DNA of 64,000 nucleotides from contig JAQGDQ010000256.1 in the NCBI GenBank assembly GCA_030141605.1, positions 99,501 through 163,500 of the forward strand. Direction: 5' to 3'. Made by a program: the position numbers and the translations under genes. The notes beneath the pieces were generated by a model. It saw nothing but the letters and a program-made list of their open reading frames with translations. It was not told the DNA's origin and did no database searches. Positions 1 through 13,915 of this stretch are shown here, piece by piece; within the stretch, counting starts at the first letter, position 1; every line of letters starts with the position of its first letter. The stretch is from Tubiluchus corallicola (Eukaryota; Priapulida; Priapulimorpha; Priapulimorphida; Tubiluchidae).

Positions 1-82
1 TAGAACGGTATTATTAGACGACTTACTCGATCACCGGTTTGTAAAGCGTGAATCCTTACAATATTATAATCCTGTAGTATTT

Positions 83-720
83 TTGATTGATTGATTGAAT
101 ATCTTTATTGACATAAACATATGATAATAACAATGTAATAATTCATGTGTTAATTAATGCTGTAAAATGTTATTAAAGCTGTTTCCAGCCCACTTGGGCT
201 TACAAGTCAATTTCATGAAAATTTATCACATAATAACTGTGCAGTTCATTTACATAGAATATCAAATAAAAGAAAATATATAATATGGAATTTTAACATA
301 TACCTGAATGGACAAGTCATGTATTAAATATATATCTTGCTTTGCCTCATTCTAAAAATCTTATAAGCATATTTTGCAGTCCTAAGGACATTCTCTTCTG
401 ACATAATATATTTCCATTTATTTACATTATCTAATTGTTCCGGGTCCATGTTAATATCTTGGAAAAATTCTTCTCTCTCTAGTCTATAATGTGTACAAAC
501 AAACATAAAGTGAGATTCATCCTCTACATCTCCACAGCAACATATCTTACACAAACGTTCACCAACCTTAACATTTCTAAACCTACCATGCTCCAGTTCC
601 AGGGGAAGAGTACCACTTCTTAGCTTTGCAAGCACAGACCTGTATTTTCCTTGCATATTAATATAAACATATGGTTCTACTCCAAAGCTGTTCTTATACA
701 ATTATACAGAAACATATTCG
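83..720 (-). mobile_element. 5'-truncated non-LTR retrotransposon (LINE) copy
   Basis: Reading the minus strand, a reverse-transcriptase C-terminal ORF (701-324) is followed by about 210 bp of 3' UTR, an AATAAAG signal (109-103) and a short tail of TTCA/ATCA tetramers ending near 83. A simple tetranucleotide 3' tail is typical of several LINE clades. The upstream side stops abruptly: an in-frame TAA lies directly before the ORF and no RT core motifs are visible to the left of it, as expected for a 5'-truncated insertion. The clade cannot be assigned from this fragment. No clear target-site duplication was found. Confidence 0.75.
324..701 (-). pseudogene. C-terminal fragment of LINE reverse-transcriptase polyprotein
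   Basis: The 125-residue frame has the usual C-terminal tail of metazoan LINE ORF2 proteins. First comes a segment with LAKLRSGTLPLELEHGRF (about residues 25-41). Next is a zinc-knuckle-like cluster, CKIC...H...C, with C51, C54, H64 and C69 and a DVEDESHFMFVC core. It ends in a basic tail. In full elements this region follows the RT domain and probably helps bind template RNA. No start ATG belongs here: the frame opens at TTG just after a stop, and the RT catalytic domain is missing. It is therefore a dead remnant. It lies downstream of the channel gene on the same strand, so it may sit in one of that gene's introns. Confidence 0.75.
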
Positions 721-3721
<3,001 letters not shown>

Positions 3722-3782
3722 TAAAAGTTAAATCAAAAAAGCTCATGTTTGTGAAAGATCAAGTAAAGATAAGAATTTTTAC

Positions 3783-3907
3783 CTGTTTCGTTATAACCCA
3801 TTGGTCGTAACCGGTTGTCATACTGAGATTGTTCCCCGAGTATCATGTCTATAATATCCTTCTCCGTGATGTTGCTGTTCTTGTTAATTACACGTTCCGA
3901 TACATTG
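3783..3907 (-). CDS. Anionic Cys-loop receptor, exon 2 (start of ligand-binding domain)
   Basis: This 125-nt exon is bounded by a pyrimidine-rich acceptor (TTATTTAG|C) and a donor (ACAG|GTAAAA). It joins exon 1 in frame across an 821-bp intron (3908-4728). It encodes NVSERVINKNSNITEKDIID, then MILGEQSQYDNRLRPMGYNE and TG. The IIDMILG helix followed by YDNRLRP matches the N-terminal alpha-helix and loop of GABA, glycine and invertebrate glutamate-gated chloride channel subunits (family knowledge: a YDxRxRP motif). NVS and NIT are possible N-glycosylation sites. The exon ends one base into a codon. The rest of the extracellular domain, the Cys loop and the four membrane segments are not seen here and should lie further along the minus strand, probably beyond position 1. 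Which chloride-channel subtype it is cannot be decided from 74 residues. It resembles GluCl or GlyR-like subunits most. Confidence 0.78.
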
Positions 3908-4157
3908 CTAAATAAGCAGTGAAAGAGCGTAAATAAATGTACCAGTTTTAACAATTAGCAGAAAATCAGAAAAAACAAGCTTTAAAGTTTTAGGCTATAT
4001 AAATTCATAGTCAAATATTACAAGAAAACAATATTTTTGTCAGTTTAGAAGCTTTTGCAAATGATTTTTTTCATGCAGAGAAGTATGAAGGACAAATAAA
4101 TATCGCGAGCTGAACTAATCAAAGACTATGTAATTTCTGCGCAGGAAAAATCAATGG

Positions 4158-4272
4158 ATGCCACAACTAAAAGTTCTACTCATTGCGGTGTTGTTAGTCA
4201 ATGCAACCGAAAGCGTCAACAAAGACAAACTTATCACAAATTTTCAGCGTGAAAGAAGAGCAGAACTACATG
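4158..4272 (+). CDS. Candidate first exon of a small secreted protein, antisense in channel intron 1
   Basis: ATG at 4158 opens a frame starting MPQLKVLLIAVLLVNATES, which reads as a signal peptide. It is followed by VNKDKLITNFQRERRAELH, which contains a dibasic RERR site of the kind used by proprotein convertases. It reaches a donor-like site, CATG|GTAAAG, at 4273. If real, it would be a nested gene on the opposite strand inside intron 1 of the channel gene, perhaps a peptide precursor. Against it, another ATG four bases upstream is in a different frame, no second exon was found, and a short hydrophobic ORF followed by GTAAAG can arise by chance in AT-rich DNA. Confidence 0.22.
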
Positions 4273-4728
4273 GTAAAGTGTCCTTATTTAATTCCATAAT
4301 AATATAAACGTATGAAACATAATGTATCATTTATATATTTTCAATAGACTTTGCGACCAATTTTGCCAAATTGGTTTACCCATACGCAGTTTATTCATAG
4401 CCTATTTATTCACTTCTCATGAGGCCCATCTACTAATGAGTGTTTATTGTCAGTTTCAGGTTAAATATGCCGTTCCGACAGCGTCAAACGATTTAAATCA
4501 TGAGCAACGCAAAGAAGCAACACAATAAAGACTAGAATACTGTTCTTAGAAATGTATATGCATGGATTTTCCAAGCCCGTCCTGTGAGTCTGAAGAAAGA
4601 AATTTTTCACCATTTCCGAATCTTGTTCTTAATAATTATACAATGTTAGTATCCCAGTACGTGTTCTACAATAAGATAAAAAGAATAGCCTTGTAAAAAT
4701 GACATTCAAAATTTCAAGTAATACTCAC

Positions 4729-4826
4729 GTCTGCGTAGGCTGTAAAACCATGACTTGCCCATGAACTACAACAAGATATGGAAGAACGTAGACGATCCAA
4801 GCGACCATGTAAATGACCCATGACAT
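4729..4826 (-). CDS. Anionic Cys-loop receptor, coding exon 1 (signal peptide)
   Basis: On the minus strand, ATG at 4826 (context GTCAAAATGTC, with A at -3) starts a 98-nt coding segment of 32 codons plus two bases. It gives MSWVIYMVAWIVYVLPYLVV and so on: a hydrophobic signal peptide of about 22 residues, then the short linker HGQVMVLQPTQ. It ends at a consensus donor, CAGAC|GTGAGTAT. The two leftover bases AC combine with the first base C of the next exon to make a Thr codon, so the phases match exactly. A CAG acceptor-like site at 4860-4858 suggests the exon may begin at 4857, with an earlier 5' UTR exon. The product should be a plasma-membrane pentameric channel subunit. The assignment rests mainly on exon 2. 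Confidence 0.72.
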
Positions 4827-4860
4827 TTTGACCGGCCCCCACGCTGTTAATGGCGACCTG

Positions 4861-6399
4861 TAAAAAATGGAAAATTTGGAAAATTCCATGTCGGAAGACA
4901 ACAACGAAACTAAATGAATTTGTTTACAGCTGAAAACACTACGTTCTCCTTAAACAGTTCTTTTTTAAAAAAAAATACCATACAAAATTTTAAACCTTTA
5001 ATTACTGAACTCGAAGTTGGAATTCTTAGCATTTTCAAATACTGCACTTTCGGTTTACGTTGAATACTTAAAGATAAACACGCTGCATGGACTTCCTCTG
5101 TAACTCAAAAATCAGCTTAAGCTGCAGTTGATTTTCAAGCTGAGAAAGGGCTATAATATGGTCTGAAGACTTCAAAACTGAGATTCCAAACAAAATATTA
5201 ACCATCTCGTCAGTCAAATAAAAACATCACTACAGTTTCAAGTAGTAGTCTTTCGACGTATTCCTTTCCAGTTGTTTTTATATACTGAAGACTCGTGAAT
5301 GTATTTAGTGGGGGCTTGTGCCTTCTTTCTTTTTTCAATTGAAGGTAGCCCTCAATAATGGACTAAATCTGCCATCGCTTTTCTTTATATAGTGTAGATT
5401 TTTTTATTGTGACGTTGTGACAATTTTTGTCGTTAAAATGTATCTTGGTGTTAATGGTGTTTTTAAAATTTAAAAATACGAGAGTTCACTGATTTTTTGA
5501 AGCTTAAAAACATCGAGTCCTCCCTTTAAACTGAAATCGTTCAAGTATTGTGAGAAACCATAATCTACTGCGAGCTTGTTCTCGCCTCGGCACTTCTCAC
5601 AATCATTGCATTAAATCCGACAGACTCGACAGGATTCGGATCACGCCAATACTTTCACATTACGCTTACAAAGCTACTAAAATCTTAGTATCGAATTTCG
5701 TCGTATTGCTCCATCGATCAAGGCGCAAAGAACTAAATGAGTTCTGAAAGCCGAGGAGAGTCGATCCAGACAGTGCATAATAATGCATCTTGCCATACGT
5801 TGTATCAGTCAACACAAGAGGCGTTTTGAATAAATTATAGCAGGCATTTGTACATTCGGTTAAACTTTTGCACATTCGCACAATATTGACCTTAATAAGC
5901 ACAAAAAGTCTTGCAAAACACCATTATGAACGTAAATGTGAATTTTCCTTTAGGTCCACCCCGTATGTTATACATCTGCGCAATTGGTGACAGTAAGTGT
6001 TTGTCCTGCGAACGCAAAATCCAGCTAGGTACACAATAACTATCCAGTCATAATATTTCTAGTTCATCTCAGTAAACTCGCTTCTCGGTCGTAGTAAGGA
6101 ACGGTCTTTCCTGAACCTTCAATATAAGTTCACATCAAGTTGAATAAGGGAGGTAATAATTCATCTTTCTTTGAAAAGGACAGATTAGTTGTGAAGAGCC
6201 AATTACGCGTGCTTTCCCATTCGGATACAATTAACAAATCGTTGCCTATGTCAATATCTGAATAATTGTTACTTCTAACGTTATTGCCTTGCATCCTACA
6301 AAGGTGATTAATGGCATGTAAGTGCTGAACACGCCCTCTGGTGGAAATGCATTTATGAGCATCCTTCCGACTTTTTTAAACAAAAGTTTTATCTACGTG
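4861..6399. other. Region upstream of the channel gene; no gene seen
   Basis: This lies 5' of the first coding exon of the minus-strand channel gene, so it should hold its 5' UTR exon and promoter. I could not place either with confidence. No open frame here shows family resemblance. No repeat longer than short A/T runs is obvious. Confidence 0.4.
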
Positions 6400-6860
6400 A
6401 AACGTTGTATAAGTCTTCAGAGGACTTAAACCGCTCTACAATATTGACCCATATTCATGCACACACGTTGCTAAAATGTCTTCCAAGTTTGCCTCCTACT
6501 GGAGTACTTAAACTATCAACACCACATCTGTATGGCGGGCCACTTCCGAGCCATCGTTGAAAGCGTGCGCGTCTTCAGTGTACAGGAATCGTCCTCCGAT
6601 ACTGAATTATATCCATACAGTGACTTTTGACCCGACACACGTTGCTAAATGTCTTCGTTACTTGCTTCCTGTCAAAGCTTACAAAATAGGAACACCACAT
6701 CTGTGAGACGCAGCTGTGAGTCACGTCTAGGTCGTAAGTCTACAGCTACAATACTGACTAATATCCATATGCAATGATCTTTAGTCTGATGCATGTTACT
6801 AAAATGTCTTCAATACCTGCCTCCTCCTAGAGCCTTCAAACTATCTGTGAGATTGTACAG
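6400..6860 (+). repeat. Three diverged tandem copies of a ~155-175 bp unit
   Basis: The phrase ACACGTTGCTAAAATGTCTT recurs in altered form, with its GTT at 6467, 6641 and 6795 (spacings 174 and 154). Each copy is preceded by an (AC)AATACTGA...ATATCCAT-like segment, and followed by a TTGCCTCCT/TTGCTTCCT/CTGCCTCCT variant and, in the first two, by ACACCACATCTGT. The third copy lacks part of the middle. Divergence between copies is high, so this is an old satellite-like or minisatellite block. No coding frame is conserved across the copies. Confidence 0.75.
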
Positions 6861-8510
6861 TTCAGACCATACATATGGTTGCACTGGAGTTAAAAGTTAA
6901 ACGTAGGGGTGAAAATAATGTGCCTATAATCGATTGTGGTTTAATTACGTCTTTTAAAAATTCCTGAACTACATCAGTCGTGTCACCGTCAATAATTACT
7001 TAAAATTCAAAGAAGCAATAACCAAATAAAGATATCATTGCTATTGTGTCTCAGTTTATGTATGTAGCCTATTATAATGTAAATGATAATCTGTCTAGTC
7101 TGAACTAATGTAATATTAAAACATTTAAATAAGAAAACATGAACACTAGTACAGATATGTTGGCCTCCGAAAAGCAAAGAATTATAATCAATCGGGTTCA
7201 TTTTATTGGGGTTTTTACGTGGACATTTTTATTGTGAGTTGAAATGATTATACACCTCCGCGATCTTTGTGATTTTTATTCACGGCTTAAGCTCGGTACT
7301 GTTGTCTGCTACAATTTTCATTCTTTCCAGTGTCATTTTGACACACTGGCGAGTTTCTGGCAAGTTTCTTTATTGGATTACGGTTTCGCTTTAAGTATAA
7401 CCGCTGTTTTTCACGGCCGTCCGTCTCTAATGCGACCATTGAGAGTTCAACAATTCAGACTCTAACCACTGCTGATTAATTGGACAAATTAAACGAACTT
7501 GTCGTGACGAACAGAGAGGAAGCTAGAAAGGGATTCCGTAATGCATCTCATCACGCGAGCCCGTACACTAAACCATAGTTATATTAATTATAAGAAAATA
7601 GTCGATACTGGTGACGCACGTGCATAGTGCACTCGTTCTTTAACAACTGATTGCAATGTAGGAATCGTTTCAAAAAGTATTGACCGGATTAATTATGAAA
7701 GCTTCGTTAAGTCTGATTGTTTCAGATAGAAAATCAAAAATAAATCTGCGGAATTCGAACACCAGATTATAGATCGCGTATGTCAGTATGTCTATATATA
7801 TATATATATATTAGATATTCTAAAAGCTATGTACGGCTTGTTCGTATATTTATTGAAATTTGTTTATTATAATAAATATTTTCTCAGCTTTGGTGCGAAT
7901 ACTCTTAGTGAACTGCTTAGACAATTTCCTATACATTTCGGCAACGTTGAATGAAAGAAGTTTGTGCAAATATTACTTGTAAAAACTACATACGGAACAT
8001 CTATAATTTGAAAAGAAGGAAGAGAAATAATTCAGCAAAACTCATTTTTGGAGGCTAACAACAAAGAGATACGCTTCTTCTGACGAGTGATTTAAACAGA
8101 ACTTCTAAAAACATTATCAACAAGTAAAATTTTATAACTGGATGAACCCGTTATATAATGTTAACTCGTGGTGATGAAATAAACTTAAGGAGCGTCTGCT
8201 TTGGCTTCAGCGGTGCATTCTTCAATATAAGAAAGACCGGATATTATCTTACTCGATCATTTCTTGGGCTTCCCCTAAACTAATTTCCTGTATTTTGAGT
8301 ATGTTTATTTCTGCAGCCAGATTCGTATTTTGGGTGTGTCTATTCCTTTGAATGTTTAGGTTTAAAACGTTAAGGCGACCAGTAAAGGTTATTTCCTCAT
8401 TTTACTGCGGCTCCGCGGAGCCTAAAATGCCTCCATTAGATTTTCATATTTTCAAGTTCCGACTCTACATATTCATAGCAAAGGCAGTCAAGTCTTATGC
8501 AACACCCTAG
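6861..8510. other. Non-coding stretch with a short TA run
   Basis: No supported gene. A short alternating TA tract lies at about 7793-7811. The small open frames here (7007-7201, 7244-7465) have no family resemblance or splice context and look like chance. Confidence 0.5.
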
Positions 8511-8512
8511 GT

Positions 8513-8613
8513 ATTGGTCAGCAAGTTTTCTCATTGGTCAGTCAAAGGCCAATTGGGTTTGTGTCATTAAAACAAAAGAGTGTCAACAATGAAGAAAAAA
8601 TGACTATATAAAG
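8513..8613 (+). promoter_or_regulatory. Candidate promoter: three evenly spaced CCAAT boxes and a TATA box
   Basis: ATTGG (inverted CCAAT) occurs at 8513-8517, 8533-8537 and 8552-8556, with spacings of 20 and 19 bp. The first two share the longer word ATTGGTCAG, the usual NF-Y flank. About 50 bp downstream, TATATAAAG lies at 8605-8613. This is the layout of a compact pol II promoter reading rightward with a start near 8635. No coding sequence follows before the TAGG microsatellite at 8700, so it may belong to a non-coding transcript, a decayed gene or a mobile element. The motifs are seen; the function is inferred. Confidence 0.35.
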
Positions 8614-8697
8614 TAACTATACTTACATACTGTTTTTATTTACGTACTATGGTCTTCTTTACTACTACTTTCCTACTATATTTTTATTTATATACTG

Positions 8698-9092
8698 TCA
8701 CTAAGTAAATAAATAAGTACGGAAACAAGTAAGTAAGTAAACAAGTAAGTAGGCAGCAATCAAGCAAACAAACAAGCAAGCAAGGTATGTATGTATGTAG
8801 ATGTAGGTAGGTAGGTAGGTAGGTAGGTAGGTAGGTAGGTAGGTAGGTAGGTAGGTAGGTAGGTAGGTAGGTAGATAGGTAGGTAGGTAGGTAGGTAGGT
8901 AGGTAAGTAGGTAAGTAGGTAGGTAGGTAGGTAGGTAGATAGGTAGGTAGGTGGGTGAGTAGGTAGGTAGGTAGGCATGCAGCTAGGCAAGCAGTCAGGC
9001 AGGCAAGTAGGTAGGTATGTCAGGAGGTAGCTAGGTAGGTAGACCGGCAGGCAGGCAGACAGGCAGAAAGGCAGGAAAGTAGATAGGTAGGT
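8698..9092. repeat. Compound tetranucleotide microsatellite centred on (TAGG)n
   Basis: It begins with AAGT and CAAG tetramers, passes through GTAT, becomes nearly pure TAGG from about 8805 to 8985, and decays into GCAG/GCAGACAG variants to 9092. The succession of related tetramers suggests slippage plus point changes spreading along the tract. The poly-(Tyr-Leu-Pro-Thr) minus-strand frame is an artefact. Confidence 0.95.
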
Positions 9093-9683
9093 TCACGAAC
9101 AAAAACATTTTCTGCTTTTGACTGCACATATTTATTGCAAGTAAATACTAAGAGCATTGAACCCGCATTAACAATTAGTCACAGGATGAAATACGATTTT
9201 GTGTTTTCGGCTAATTTAAACTTAGCGATACGAAGGAACAAGAATAGATGCAAAAAATAAAAATAATTGTTATTGTGATTGTTAATTTTGTCTGTTGAAA
9301 AAAATGAAACCAGGCACTTGGGCGGGAGAGAGGACTAAACTTTAGCGTAGTTGCAGTAAACAACATCAGCTGAAGACTGATGTCACTAAATCACAGAGTC
9401 ACAAGCTTTGATGATATTCTCTGGACAGTCGTCACGTTCTATTTTGTGAGTAAATAAACTGAGCATCTCCCCTCTTCAGCAACCTGAACGAAAGAGACGA
9501 AATACCTACTGGCGGAGAAAACAGCTTTATTACTCATCATCACACAAAAGTGACAACAATACTGGCCTATAATGTCAATCGGCTTCCCTAATCTGTGTTT
9601 TGAAAGCATCAGTTTCAGTTTTGAAAACATCCTGCTTTCACAGCAGTGGCTTATTTTGTCTAAAAGCAAACAAGTCAATCGTA

Positions 9684-9781
9684 ATGGTAACAATTATTAT
9701 TACTTGGGTGTTTTTTGCTTTGGAATTCTTCCTCGCTGTGAATGCCTGGAACGAGGGTAGAATCGAAAAAGTCGCATCAGA
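9684..9781 (+). CDS. Candidate signal-peptide exon
   Basis: ATG at 9684 is in a strong context (G at -3, G at +4) and starts MVTIIITWVFFALEFFLAVN. This is a good signal-peptide profile, with likely cleavage after AVNA. It is followed by WNEGRIEKVASE and then a stop, or a donor-like GA|GTAAAC at 9782. No homolog is recognised and no partner exon was found. It could be the first exon of a secreted protein or a chance ORF. Hydrophobic frames are easy to get from T-rich DNA, so confidence is low. Confidence 0.22.
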
Positions 9782-11036
9782 GTAAACAACATAATAAGAG
9801 CTTCTTTGCTGGGAGACGTGAAGCTGATGAAAAGTCTGCTAAGAATGTTCATGAAAAGATTCGAATTTCTCTAGTGTTGACTCGATAATCGACAACAACT
9901 CAAAAGAATTCTCAAAGTTACTGTGATGAAACTAATAGCAGCTGTTGAATGAAAACGACAAGACGACGTCAATTTTTTTTCAAACGTTCGTTTTCAAAAG
10001 TATTTTTACATTTTTCTTGATGAAAAGGATACTAAAGAGCAAAGGAGAGAAACACATATTTGTAATATTTTTACTTTGTAACGAAACTTTTACGAATACA
10101 AATACAATACGAAACTTTTTTTGTAAAAAGATTTTCTTAAAAATGTGTCCATACAGACGTATTGGCAAATGTAATTTCATTAGACTATCCTTACAGAAAT
10201 CTTTAATGTATTCATTTTCTTCTCAAGAATTCGTAAGCTTATCCTCACACTAAGGAGTTGATTCCTATTCCGTCTGTCAGTGAAGTATTTAGGCCCGTAG
10301 GCGTGGTTTTGAAATAGGTGCTTAACACAAAACATTTATTATTTATGAAAGAACAGCAGCTGCTCCCATTAAGTCAGCCTACTTGTCATGGATTCAAAAA
10401 TGCCACGGTTTCGCTACAAATTTGCACTTACTATTAGGTGGCAGTTAAATCAAATATCTCAACTAAAAAATCTTAAACGCTGTTTTACAAGTGAGGTCAG
10501 CAAGCGTCATGGCTCTTTTGGTCCCTTTCACGCACTTACACCAGGTGTTTCTGCCACAAATTAAGAAGGTGGAGGACGAGTCCTGGATGGTATGGATCTT
10601 CTAAAATCATATGCGCTATGTGATCATGAAAAAGCCGCGGTTTGCAGTCAACCCCAGTTTCTGCTCACACGCGTGAGCAGCTGCATCTTGAGCCGCAAAA
10701 CGCGCGACACCACGCGGGTAGGTAAACTGTAAAAAAGTTGAAAAAATAAACCCTGGGTAACAAATGTGGACCAAGTTGTGCAGCAGCAGGAAAAGTTATA
10801 GTTCCAGCTTGGCACGTTGGTAGCCAAAACAATCACAGCGAGCATTATTTAGTGAAGCAGCAGGCGGTGCTTATGTTATAACTGACCACCCTCTACGCAA
10901 TCTGTAAAAATATTTATGATAAAACAAAAGCAAAAGCCGCTGTTAATTCACAGAATTCATGCATTGTCAAACTTATGGTGCCATGATATAAAACTCGTTC
11001 ATTTTATATCTCAGGCAATATTTCGTAACGACATTC

Positions 11037-11275
11037 TTCCATTCCTTCTCTCTTTTCTTTCTACCTTCCTTCTTTCATTATTTCCTTTCTCCTTTGCTTT
11101 TTACTTCTTTCCTACATTCCTTTGTTTTCTCATTCTTTAATTTGTTGTTCTTTTTTATCCATTCTTTCTTTTACTCACTGATTTGCTCTTTTATTTCTCA
11201 TCCCGTCCAGATTTTGCTCTTTTCTTCGTTCTTCTTTCCTTCCTTTCTTCCTTTTTTCTTCAACCCTTGCTTCTG
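11037..11275. repeat. Degenerate (CTTT/CTTC)n pyrimidine-rich low-complexity tract
   Basis: The plus strand is almost all T and C, with repeating TTCCTT/TTTCTT words. The Phe/Leu/Ser-rich frames read through it are artefacts of composition. A short degenerate CTAC run follows at about 11290-11330. Confidence 0.85.
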
Positions 11276-13101
11276 ACACTGTTTACGTACCTACCAACCT
11301 ACCTATCTGTGTAACTACATACCTAACTACCTGTAGTGTGTCTGCCTGCCAGGCTGCCTGTTAAAGCTTAAAATGTTAAAGTGCATTGAATCGAAGACTG
11401 TTATTTGCTAGTTATCTCCCAAGTTATATATCTGCATAGCAATACTCAACTAATCCGATGATAGATCGTTAGCAAAAGCTATAAAAGGTCTCTCACAGGG
11501 TAAACAGGTAACAGAATCGATCATAGATCAATAATTTCTACTCAGTCACCTGTTCTAACACTCACACTCTCGCAATAAATATTGCTGCATACAATACCAG
11601 GCGCCTGGCGCTATTGACATATTTGAAATGGACATTCTTCAACGAGAGACAATACGATTGGTTCATGGAAAACGTGACATACTGTAGTGACTATTCTACA
11701 CTACAAATACAACCATAATTGAATAGGCGTATTCCTACGTTAATTCCTGAGCACGGTTACAACATTGCATCCAACGTGGAGTAAGGAGTATGCTTGCAAT
11801 AAAGTCGAGAATGGTTCACTTGTTAATTAAGTCATTATAATACTTAATATTTCGTCATGCATTAACGACGTGCACATAAAAAAATCACGCAGAAGCATAT
11901 TGTGCGCGAACAAGAAAATTGTAAGAGATAGATGGTCAGACGATGGCATAATTTATGTATTCCCTATCAGTAGGCGTAGTTAATTAAACTGTCACAATTA
12001 TACAGGATGATCCACTGTGTTGCATAAGAAAAGCATGCAAGAAGTAAACGGAACAGAATGCAAAACTTGTTTTTCGACATTGTCTACGACATGATCAATT
12101 GTAGCTGATCAGTTCCCAAAAAAGTGACACTGACCAATGATCACGTGACATGTGCACTTTATACTACAAAAAGTTAAAACCGTTTCAAACTGCATGTCTG
12201 TCAATTCCTTCATCGCCAATTGAAAATATTTGAAAATAACCGTAACTGAAAACGCACAAATCCAGGTAAAACCAGCGTAACCGTTTTTTAACATTTGTTC
12301 TTATTTAACATTTGTAGGCATTATTGTATTTTCATTTGTCAAATTTCTTCGGGAGCCAAATCATTCAGCACTGAGTGATGGAATCCCCATTAAGTTTAGC
12401 CAACTTTTGGCTTTTTAATCAACTCTAGCAAACTACGCACCATTTTAATTCCGCATTGCCAATAACTAATAAAAATCATATCGTCTGATAGCGTATCAAA
12501 CTACGTTTACTCTGTGTTGACATAATGCAACAATTCGAAACTGAAATTTGTTCGAATGCGACTCGACCAAGTCATAATCTGTCACTTCTACAAGCATCAA
12601 GCTCGGTCGATTCGATTCGGTTCTTCCAACGTCGAAAAAGTCATCCTATAAACGTAAAGCTCGAATATCAGCTCTCCGGTTATTTAAGAAATTACTAGCT
12701 AGACAATTATCTCACATTTATTTAACGCGTGCTGTAACTACACAGCGAAATGGAAAACGGTCATATTAAGTTGCATTTGAAGAGTTTTTTCGAAATTTTG
12801 TTCTGGAAATTACTTGGTGAGTTGTGGCTGACTGCATGCGTTGTCAGACACCGCTTGGGCTTTTGTAATAGAACCTGTAGTCCAATCAAGAGTTTCAAAA
12901 ATCTTTAGATGTCCCATCTGTTAACAACCTGTTAATAAAAATCATTAAGAACTTGCGAGTAGATCGTTTAAGTTATGGCAATTACTGTTACAGTTGCAGC
13001 TACGGGTACAACATTTCTGCGCCAACACCAAGCAGTGAGCGCATATCGCGAGCATTGGATTTTAGGATAACTGGCTTGCAGAACTAGCTTGTAAACTAGA
13101 A

Positions 13102-13147
13102 CTCGGTTTTACATCAAAATTACTGTCGGTTTTACATCAAAATTACT
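13102..13147. repeat. Perfect 23-bp tandem duplication
   Basis: The unit TCGGTTTTACATCAAAATTA plus CT occurs twice back to back, directly before the CT-rich microsatellite. It is probably a slippage duplication at the microsatellite edge. Confidence 0.9.
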
Positions 13148-13262
13148 CTCCCCCTCTCTCTCCCTCCCTCTCCCCCTAACCCTCCCCTCCTCCTCCCCTC
13201 CCCCCCCTCTCTCTCTCCCTCTCCCCCCTCTCTCTCTCTCTTTCTCTCTCTCTCTGTCTCTC
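13148..13262. repeat. (CT)n/(CCCT)n microsatellite
   Basis: About 115 bp of homopyrimidine sequence, with CTCTCT runs interleaved with CCCCTCC. It has potential for triplex (H-DNA) structure. No coding content. Confidence 0.93.
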
Positions 13263-13839
13263 ACTCATTTGCTCGCTCGATCGCCCTTCCTCCCTGCCAA
13301 TAATTTTTAGAATACTTATGCACCTCTATGATCATCACTCTCTCGGCTGTAAGATGAAAACACTTTCATTAAGATTGTCCCTAATAAATAAAATATTGAT
13401 ATCTTTGCAAATGAACATTTTATACCACTCGTGGGACAAAGCGGGTAATTGGACAACACATATGAATACAAATTGGTAGTTAATAACATTTGTTTCTCTT
13501 ACTGTAGCCGCATGCCGAAACTAACAACTTCTGTTCATTACGCAATTGTCGCAATCAGTTTAAGCGAAAATTACCTGCGTTTTCCAGTCGCTGACACGTG
13601 GACAATTTTTCGAAAAATAATGCTGCAGCGACTGGGCGTGGGTTACTACTGTACCCAGAACTGTATTTGCAGCAAAAGAATTACATCACAAAAGATGAAA
13701 AGCAGTATGGATGTCCGTCCGCCCTTTGTGCACGCCCACATGCTGCTGCGTACCCCAAATGTGGTGCACCGTAAGAACCAGCATGGTCCCGAGAAGTGTC
13801 AATTACGTCACTTTATGACTTTGTGTTTAAGGTGAAGGT

Positions 13840-13915
13840 GCTTCTTTGACTGGTGGGTCTTTGTCCTTGTTGCTCCTTTGACTGGTGGTCCTTTATCCGG
13901 CGGTTCTTTGACCGC
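13840..13915. repeat. Short minisatellite, ~31-bp period
   Basis: CTTCTTTGACTGGTGGGTCT, CTCCTTTGACTGGTGGTCCT and then GGTTCTTTGACCG recur at intervals of about 31-33 bp, giving two and a half diverged units. Confidence 0.7.

Larger units (their letters stand above)
9093..13101. other. Long non-coding stretch
   Basis: Apart from the signal-peptide candidate at 9684 and the pyrimidine-rich block at 11037-11275, no gene, RNA or recognisable element was found. The open frames of 60-100 codons in it overlap on both strands and show no conserved motifs. Confidence 0.45.

Noticed and set aside
8760-8990. Tyr-Leu-Pro-Thr repeat protein
   Set aside because: A translation of the TAGG microsatellite.
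13449-13835. 128-codon plus-strand ORF
   Set aside because: No family resemblance or splice context, and it ends in a minisatellite.
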